Assembly (NCBI GenBank): GCA_015143295.1
Contig: CM026567.1
Span: 15,394,416-15,458,415, forward strand
DNA: 64,000 nucleotides
Source of the DNA: Tetracentron sinense
Lineage: Eukaryota > Streptophyta > Magnoliopsida > Trochodendrales > Trochodendraceae
Direction: 5' to 3'
A program made the translations under genes and the position numbers. The notes under the pieces are model-generated. The model did not search any database, had not been told where the DNA came from, and saw nothing but the letters and a program-made list of their open reading frames with translations. Below, piece by piece: positions 57,690-64,000 of the stretch; position 1 is the first letter of the stretch; every line of letters starts with the position of its first letter.

Positions 57690-58282
57690 TAGTTTATTAG
57701 TTATCTATGTTTTCATTCATTGTGTAATTGTACTTGTGTTTGATGCTTTGTTTTTGAGTCACCTCCTATGACTTTATATTTGGTAAATTTCATTCAAATA
57801 ACTCATTTGATTCTTAAAATTTTAATTTGATTTTTTTAAAAATATAAAATTATATGTATCATCTTAAATCAATATCAAAACCGATACAACTATATATAGG
57901 TTTCAATTGGGAGCGATATATCCCCAAACCGTATTTTTCCATCCTTGCCCTGCTAAGAAAACAAATACTCACCACGAAAATATATGACAATATGTTAGAA
58001 TCCATTATTTAATTTAATCGCTATTATCATTGTGTAGTGACCACTACCTTATCCCAGCTATTCCAATTCTGCAACATGAATCTTATCGATTATTTCACTA
58101 CAGCCATATATTCCATTATAGTATTCCATTTCAAGTCTTTTCTCACTATCAAAATAGACATCATTTTCGGTCTTCTCCTCACTCTTCTAGTACCTTCATT
58201 TGCATCAAATCACTCTTCTTAGTGGAGTTGTCCTTGGTCTTTGTTGTACATGTGAAAACGATTCCAATCAGATCCCCTTTAT
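57690..58282. other. AT-rich DNA, nothing recognised
   Basis: Between the direct repeats and the possible exon at 58283. No domain-bearing frame or repeat family was recognised. Confidence 0.4.
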
Positions 58283-58498
58283 TTCATCATATATTAGTGT
58301 AAATTCTGGATTCGCTGGAATGCGTTCATTTCTTATTTCACCTTGCCTAGTTTTTCCACTCATAACATCTTCATCTCGGCTATGCTGATTCAAGGGCATT
58401 GTTTCTTGGTTTCCAAACATTTGACTCCATGAATCATAGTTAGTCTGATGTGGAACACGTAGCCCATCTTTAGTGTGGACCCCATTTGGTTGTTAGGA
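58283..58498 (-). other. Protein-like open stretch, possible exon
   Basis: A minus-strand frame open for about 70 codons without an ATG at its start, ending at a TGA near 58270. The wording (NYDSWSQMFGNQETMPLNQ, then RNERIPANPEF) has a balanced, hydrophilic composition that looks more like coding than like random AT-rich DNA. A GTGAAA donor-like site after CAAG lies inside it. It could be an upstream exon of the minus-strand membrane-protein frame or a gene relic; neither is shown. Confidence 0.25.
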
Positions 58499-59780
58499 AT
58501 TTAAATTTTTGGTACTTATTTATTATCACTTTAGAATTATTTAAAAAGGGTTTTAGTTGGATCATGAATTGTTTTAAATTAGTTTGTTAGACCTAACAAA
58601 AGTAGGAAATTATCTCTTTGAATCTCTATAAACATATGTAGTTTGTGATTTTATCAGTTAGTGAAATTAAGAACTAAATTTTCCTTTAGGAATACTCATG
58701 GTAGTTTGTTCTATTATCACTATGGTTTGTTCCATTAATTATAACTTTCCTTTGTGAGTTTTAACTCTTCAAGCTTTGCTACTCATTAATCCATTCTTTT
58801 CATTTTTCCTACTTGTGCTGGCTGCATCAAATTAGTATCACAAGAGGTTCTCATCCCCCAGACGCATAGGAGGTTTTTCACTTACTACATCTTTTGTGTA
58901 CAAATTTGACTTGAATACACTTTCGCCACGAGCTTAGCTAATAGCTAGTACTCGCAGTGATTTGTCAAACCCATCTACAGGATTGAAGAGTAAAGTGACA
59001 ATTTTCCAGTGCACTCCGCAATGGATTAATATCATCAGTAATCTCGTGTGAGTTGTCACTTTTGACCTACGCACACCTTAAATCTGGTTGTTGGGATCAT
59101 AATAACCCATCTGGTATTCAACAACAAGGTTAGCAAAAAGTTCCATTGAGTAACACTATGCGTGATTACCATTAAAAATTGACGATAGCTAAAAGAGGAA
59201 AAGAAATTTCGCTCTCAATCTCTCTCTCCTTTTTGTCTCTCTATTACTCCTTACTCCTTTCTTTCCCGACATCATAGATTCATTCCTTTCCCACTTTTCT
59301 ATCTTAATGTTTACCTCATTCTTTTACCTTATTAATGACCATCTTTCATCTTTAATAACAGTCCCACTTTCATTAATAATTATAATAGTGCCATGCATTC
59401 ATTCACTTCTCCATTCCTACCGCAAGACATTCCACCTCTCTAACTTCTCTCTCTTCACTAAAAGTTCTCTTCCCTTGTTATCAATACCCACATTCTCATT
59501 CTTTACTTTTACAGCCACACCATTTACAACTTTGTCATCCCCAATTTTTACACTTGCGTACTCTCCTAACTAACCAATTGTCCTCTTATTAATTTTTTAA
59601 ATTATCTCTCTCTTATAATTAGTTACTCTCTTTCTTCATTATTAATTCCCTCAATCCATTCTCATTACATCTTGCCCTCTTTCTTTTCTCCTCTTCTTAG
59701 TGATAACAAAAAGTTTCTAAACACCACTACACCTCTAGAAGGAAAGGAAGATATTGAATCTAATGATAAATCAAATACAT
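58499..59780. other. AT- and CT-rich DNA, nothing recognised
   Basis: 59180-59700 is strongly pyrimidine-rich (CTCTCTCTCC, TTCTTTCCC), which makes artificial serine/phenylalanine-rich frames. No LTR ends or domains seen. Confidence 0.45.
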
Positions 59781-59817
59781 GCAAGGGGATAACCTAATAG
59801 AGGAAAGAGTCCTCTAG

Positions 59818-60043
59818 TGTTTGGCAATACACCAATACACCTCTCCATGTATAGGACGTGCCAAGGCTTTCTTCCCTGTTTTATTAACTCTTCATTATTC
59901 CCTTTGTATTGTTTCTATATCTCAATATAGAAACACTATTGTAACTTGTGAATATATATTCCATAGAGTGCATCTCTCTACTCACGTTTTGAGTGAGAGA
60001 AATTTGTGCCAATCCTTGTCTGCAGTTGCTTAAGTTTATTTTA
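59818..60043 (+). repeat. Copia-3 5' LTR (left edge uncertain)
   Basis: DNA directly before the primer site, with TATTGTAACTTGTGAATATATATTCC-like wording near 59937-59962 that is common in short Copia LTRs. TGTTTGGCAATAC at 59818 is my best guess for the start; the 3' LTR lies outside the window, so the edge cannot be verified. Confidence 0.4.
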
Positions 60044-60055
60044 TGGTATCAGAGC
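60044..60055 (+). promoter_or_regulatory. Primer binding site, Copia-3
   Basis: TGGTATCAGAGC, initiator tRNA-Met type, preceding the gag by about 65 bp. The short leader contrasts with the ~1.7-kb leaders of Copia-1 and Copia-2. Confidence 0.92.
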
Positions 60056-60120
60056 ATATACCACAAATCTTTGTGTGGTAGTGTGATTCATCTTGTTGCA
60101 GACATTATCGAAATTGTTTA

Positions 60121-60972
60121 ATGGTGCCATCTTCCTCCTAAAGCGGTTTGACACTCCAGACTTTGGGTCAGATCACCTCGATGGTGTCTGTGAAGTTAAC
60201 ATTTAAAAATTATCTGCTATGGAAGGAGCAGATTTTACCTTTGATTGAGAACACTGATCTTGTTGATCATATCTTGGGTGAGCCTAATGAGCCCAAGCCG
60301 ATGATAGCTTCGTCTGAAGGTGGAGAGGAAGCTAATCCTAATTTTCTTGCTTGGAAGCGAGAGGACAGGCTTCTTAAGAGCTTGATAACGGGTACACTAT
60401 CTGAGGAGGTGTTAACCCTGGTGGTTGGTCTGTCTACTGCGAGAGAGACCTGGAGCTGTTTGGAGAAGGCATTTACAGATGCCTCAAAGGACCGAGAGCT
60501 TCAACTGGTTCGAGATCTACAGAGTATGAAGAAAGGTACTAATTCTGTGCATGAGTATCTCAAAAATTTCAAATCTGTTTGTGATGAATTAGCTGCTATT
60601 CAGAAACCTGTAGAGGAAGAAAACAAGGTTTACTGGGCTTGTACTGGTCTAGGAAAAAAATACAATATTTTTACTACCTCTGTACTAGCTAGGCCCCCAT
60701 TCCCTGCATGGACTCAATTTGTCTCCTCTCTCGTGAGCTATGAAACTAGAAATCATGCTCAGAATCTTGAAGGAGATGGGGGATCAGATTCTCATGCCTT
60801 TTGGGGTCAAAATAAAGGCAAGGGAAATCATTTCAATAATGGCAAAAATTGGACTAATAACCAAGGACAAGGCCAGGGATGCCAAGGAGGAAATCAGAAA
60901 TTTAATTCACAAGGTCATGGTTTTACTCAAACCGGACAAAATCGTGACAATTTTGTACCACGAAATAATTGA
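60121..60972 (+). pseudogene. Copia-3 gag
   Basis: The ATG at 60121 is followed by an in-frame TAA at 60139; the next in-frame ATG is 60181 (MVSVKLTFKNYLLWKEQ). The domain is Copia gag of the UBN2 type: ENTDLVDHILGEP, LLKSLITGTLSEEVL, ARETWSCLEKAFTDASKDRE and LQLVRDLQSMKKGTNSVHEY. A glycine/asparagine/glutamine-rich tail (GQGCQGGNQKFNSQGHG) leads to a TGA at 60970-60972. The zinc knuckle lies beyond it in the same frame. Confidence 0.9.
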
Positions 60973-61533
60973 GGCGAGAAGAAACAACAACCTCTTAATC
61001 AACAACGAGTCCCTGGAAACCAAAATGGCACTTTGGCCTATCAGATATGTGGTCGGTTTGGCTACTCAGCCTTGCGGTGCTCTAATAGGTACAATCATGC
61101 TTACCAAGCTGAAGACATGCCCCAAGCAATGGTGGCAATGAACATTGATGACGCTCAAGATCCCAAGTGGATTCCTGACACAGGTGCAAGCTCACACATG
61201 ACTAATGACCCAGGTATTTTTACTACCCTCAAACCATATAAAGGGGATGATAAAATTATTGTTGGTAATGGACAAGCTCTTGAGATTTCTCATGTTGGTA
61301 GTGCTACTATTCCAATTGGGTCTAAGAAAATTATGCTTGATAATGTTTTGCTTGTGCCAAAGATTGCTTGTAATTTATTGTCTGTTAGTCAGATGGTTGA
61401 TGATAATTCCTGTGTTTTTGAGTTCTCATCTACTGGATTTGTGATTAAGGACCAGAAAACAGGGAGGATTTTGGCAAGGGGATCTGTATTCGTTTGGAGC
61501 AGAAAGAAAAGCTTTATTTTCTATTCGGTCTAG
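60973..61533 (+). pseudogene. Copia-3 zinc knuckle and protease
   Basis: In the gag frame after the stop. CGRFGYSALRC, preceded by CQI at about 61042, has zinc-knuckle spacing with Tyr instead of His. The protease follows: WIPDTGASSHMT (DTG active site) near 61168-61203, IIVGNGQALEISHVG and LVPKIACNLLSVSQ. The frame ends at TAG 61531-61533 because of a small frameshift near 61470-61480. The integrase is read in the next frame. Confidence 0.9.
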
Positions 61534-62900
61534 GAAAGCAACAGAAGGAGTTTGGCATCAACGTTTGGGTCATCCACGCTCAAAGATAGTTCGTTTGTTA
61601 AGTGATAAAAATTTTATTTCAGTTGTTCAGTGGAATAAAAATCAGTCTTTATGTCAAAGCTGTCAAATGGGCAAGAGTTGTAAGCTACCTTTTATTTCTG
61701 TTAGTAAAAAATCAGACAGTATTTTATTTAAAATACATTGTGACTTGTGGGGACCTGCCCTTATCCAATCTATGCAACATTTTAAATATTATACTGTCTT
61801 TGTGGATGATCACTCTCGTTACACATGGATATATCTACTATGGCACAAATCTGATTTTTTTGAGTGCTTTGTCAATTTTAAGAAGATGGTGGAAAATACA
61901 TTTGATAGGAAAATTAAAATTTTCCAGAGTGATGGTGGAGGAGAATTTATTAAAACAGAGTTGCTTGATTTTCTTAAAGACAATGGTATAACAAGGCAAA
62001 TGTCATGTCCAGGTACTCCAGAGCAAAACGGGGTGGCAGAAAGAAAACATAGGCACATCACTGAACTTGGATTGTCCATGATGTTCGAGAGCAAAATTCC
62101 AAAAAATCTTTGGGTTGATGCTTTCTCAACAACAGTCTTCTTACTTAATCGAGTTCCATCCTCCGTGTTGCAGTTAGAGACCCCATTCAAGTTGTTGTAT
62201 GGCAAGGATCCTGATTATAGCTCTTTAAGGGTTTTTGGTTGTAGGTGTTATCCTTACCTCAGAGACTATGCAAGGAACAAGTTCTCTCCCAAGACTTTAC
62301 CATGTGTTTTTATTGGCTACAGTATGATCCACAAAGGCTACAGATACTTCTATCCAAAAACAGGCCGTGTTTATATATCTCGGCATGTTGTTTTCGATGA
62401 AAATATTTTGCCCTACACTGATGTTCACTCTGTGCAGGATCCAGTTTCATCTCAGAGGGAGCAACGAGATCTTGCAGTCATAGTTTTTAAACAATGGAAT
62501 GATCCTGATATTGCTACATCAAATTCTTCTACCTTGATTGGTCAACTTGAGTCTCCAGCTCCTCGTGGGGATGTTCATCAACCCAATGCTACTCATGAAA
62601 ACTTGGCTGATATATCTTCCATCCTCATTGAGTCGCCAACCTTGTCTGAGCTACCCACACTACCAGGCTCGCCCATGCCACTTGCCTCAACGTCTCCTAC
62701 CGCCTCGACTATTGATATTCCACCTGCTCTGCCACCCTCGCCTGTGCCACTTTCATCGACTTTTGAGGGTGTTGAAGGTTCTATACCAACTCCGGATCCA
62801 TCCTCCCATATTGGTACTACCTCCTTACATCCCATGAACACTAGGACGCGAGATAGCACTAGAAAACCAAAAGTAATATTTTCTCTGGCAGCCACAGATG
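61534..62900 (+). pseudogene. Copia-3 integrase
   Basis: GVWHQRLGHPRSKIVRLL and CQSCQMGKSCKLPF form the HHCC zinc-binding region. The core has FVDDHSRYTWIYLL (first Asp), FQSDGGGEFI (second Asp) and EQNGVAERKHRHI (Glu): a complete DDE triad. The C-terminal part has LRVFGCRCYPYLR and FIGYSMIHKGYRY. A proline/serine-rich linker (62600-62830) leads into the reverse transcriptase. The open frame 61565-63745 covers integrase and reverse transcriptase without a stop, making it the best-preserved pol piece in the window. Confidence 0.92.
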
Positions 62901-63680
62901 AAGCTATTCCTTCTGAACCCAAAACTATGAAGTCGGCACTCAAACACCCTGGATGGATGTTTGCAATGGAAGAAGAATTAAAAGCATTGAAAGAAAACTC
63001 GACTTGGGTTCTTGTCCCTTGTGCCGAAAGCATGAATGTAGTGGGGTGTCGTTGGGTCTTCAAGACCAAGTTAAAATCCGATGGCTCATTAGAGCGATTA
63101 AAGGCGAGACTAGTTGCCAAGGGATACAGTCAACTTCAAGGCATTGATTTTAAGGAGACTTTCAGTCTGGTTGTAAAACCTCAAACTATTCAAGTTGTTT
63201 TGACAGTGGCTCTTTCAAATAATTGGCCTATTCGACAACTCGACGTGAAAAACGCCTTTCTCCATGGCCATCTTAAAGAGGTTGTGTGTATGGAGCAGCC
63301 CCCCGACTTTGCAAATGTCAAATATCCTACTCATGTTTGTGAGTTGAAGAGAGTCTTATATGGACTTCGTCAAGCACCACGAGCTTGGTTTGACAGGTTC
63401 AGCAATTTTCTCTTAAATTTTGGTTTCACCTGCAGTATGCATGATCCCTCATTATTTATTTTGCGATCGTTACATGGAATTATTTTATTGCTTCTATATG
63501 TGGATGATATTATGCTTACTGGGAGCAATGCTGATTTACTTCATTCCTTCATCACTATATTGGGCTCAAAATTTTCTATGAAGGATTTAGGCGCTCTTCA
63601 TTATTTCCTTGGTATTGAAGTTACTCCTACACCTACCGGGATACTTCTTTCACAAGGAAAATATGCCAGAGAAATTCTCT
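62901..63680 (+). pseudogene. Copia-3 reverse transcriptase
   Basis: ALKHPGWMFAMEEELKALKE opens the domain. It continues with GCRWVFKTKLKSDGS, KARLVAKGYSQLQGIDFKET, RQLDVKNAFLHGHL and YGLRQAPRAWFDRF. The active site YVDD is at 63497-63508, followed by FSMKDLGALHYFLGIEV. A frameshift at about 63676-63684 separates it from the RNase H segment. No stop interrupts the domain itself, so this enzyme core is intact at sequence level. Confidence 0.92.
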
Positions 63681-63684
63681 CGTG

Positions 63685-64000
63685 CTTCTATGGACACGTG
63701 TCGATCCATATCTACTCCTTTAGCTCTCAAACATGGTTATGGTGATACAACTACTTTGCTAGACAAGGGGACTGAATATCAAAGCTTAGTTGGAGCTCTT
63801 CAATACCTTACTCTAACTAAGCCAGATTTGACATATGCCGTGAATTTAGTTTGCCAATTTATGCATGCTCCTACAGTTGGTCATCTTCAACTTGTGAAGC
63901 GTATTTTACGCTATGTTCAAGGTACTCTTGATTATGGTCTACATCTCCTTCGCCACAACTCTATTGATCTCTATGCCTTTTCTAATGCTGATTGGGCAGG
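63685..64000 (+). pseudogene. Copia-3 connection and RNase H start (runs off the edge)
   Basis: After the frameshift the next frame reads STPLALKHGYGD, EYQSLVGALQYLTLTKPDL, YAVNLVCQFMHAPTVGHL and RILRYVQGTLDYGLHL. The RNase H start YAFSNADWAG stands at the window end, with Asn before the usual Asp-x-x-W (family form D-x-DWAG). Incomplete at the right edge. Confidence 0.88.

Larger units (their letters stand above)
60044..64000 (+). mobile_element. Copia-3: Ty1/Copia element, truncated by the window edge
   Basis: Primer site, gag, protease, integrase, reverse transcriptase and the beginning of RNase H, all on the plus strand. The RNase H end, polypurine tract and 3' LTR lie beyond 64000. The protein wording (RE1/RE2-like) differs from that of Copia-1 and Copia-2, so this is a different Copia lineage. 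Two stops and two frameshifts are present, fewer than in Copia-2. Confidence 0.9.

Noticed and set aside
59307..59573. 88-residue serine/phenylalanine/leucine-rich frame
   Set aside because: It follows from a pyrimidine-rich stretch; no domain or codon signal.
62593..63120. 175-residue minus-strand frame
   Set aside because: Antisense of the Copia-3 linker and reverse transcriptase.
1..64000. A new defence or metabolic gene system
   Set aside because: All recognisable coding belongs to retrotransposons apart from one unassigned membrane-protein frame; no operon-like or clustered host genes are present.

Overview
The window is repeat-dense plant nuclear DNA, almost certainly angiosperm: nested LTR retrotransposons (Ty1/Copia, and Ty3/Gypsy of chromovirus and Tat/Ogre-like types), a LINE, a Tourist-like MITE and a CACTA-type terminus. 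There are no bacterial features, no rRNA, no tRNA gene and no CRISPR. The species cannot be named from this. Only one short stretch (56.97-57.44 kb, minus strand) looks like a possible host gene exon.

Layout. 1-3.9 kb: decayed Tat/Ogre-like Gypsy gag, cut in the middle of its capsid region by a 5'-truncated LINE (1916-3269, minus). 3.9-54.5 kb: one old, non-coding, Tat/Ogre-like LTR-type sequence rich in minisatellites, split by four younger insertions. These are Copia-1 (4747-14852, plus, complete but dead); a tandem Tekay/Del-type chromovirus complex (18570-38017, minus, LTR-internal-LTR-internal-LTR); an LTR-like block at about 39.45-40.8 kb; and Copia-2 (43617-53882, plus, complete but dead). 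54.55-54.86 kb: terminal piece of a CACTA-type transposon. 54.9-59.8 kb: AT-rich DNA with the possible host exon. 59.8 kb to the right edge: 5' LTR end, primer site, gag and most of pol of Copia-3, which runs out of the window.

The insertions can be ordered by who interrupts whom. Copia-1 splits a G/C-rich ~19-bp minisatellite. The chromovirus complex splits an 86-bp minisatellite. A related chromovirus solo LTR (19432-21917) then landed inside the left LTR of that complex. A 147-bp Tourist-like MITE sits in the Copia-2 reverse transcriptase and keeps its reading frame. Target duplications are visible, exact or nearly so, for the LINE, the MITE, Copia-1, the chromovirus complex and the solo LTR.

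The two chromovirus units carry the usual order gag, zinc knuckles, protease, reverse transcriptase, RNase H, integrase, chromodomain-like tail. In both, a 141-144-bp segment between the zinc knuckles and the protease has the form of a spliceosomal intron. Both also share one identical stop codon in integrase. No element here has an intact polyprotein. I found no evidence of a novel defence, metabolic or gene-regulatory system; the most interesting signals are the intron-like segment, the three-LTR tandem, and short palindromes recurring in several LTR families.
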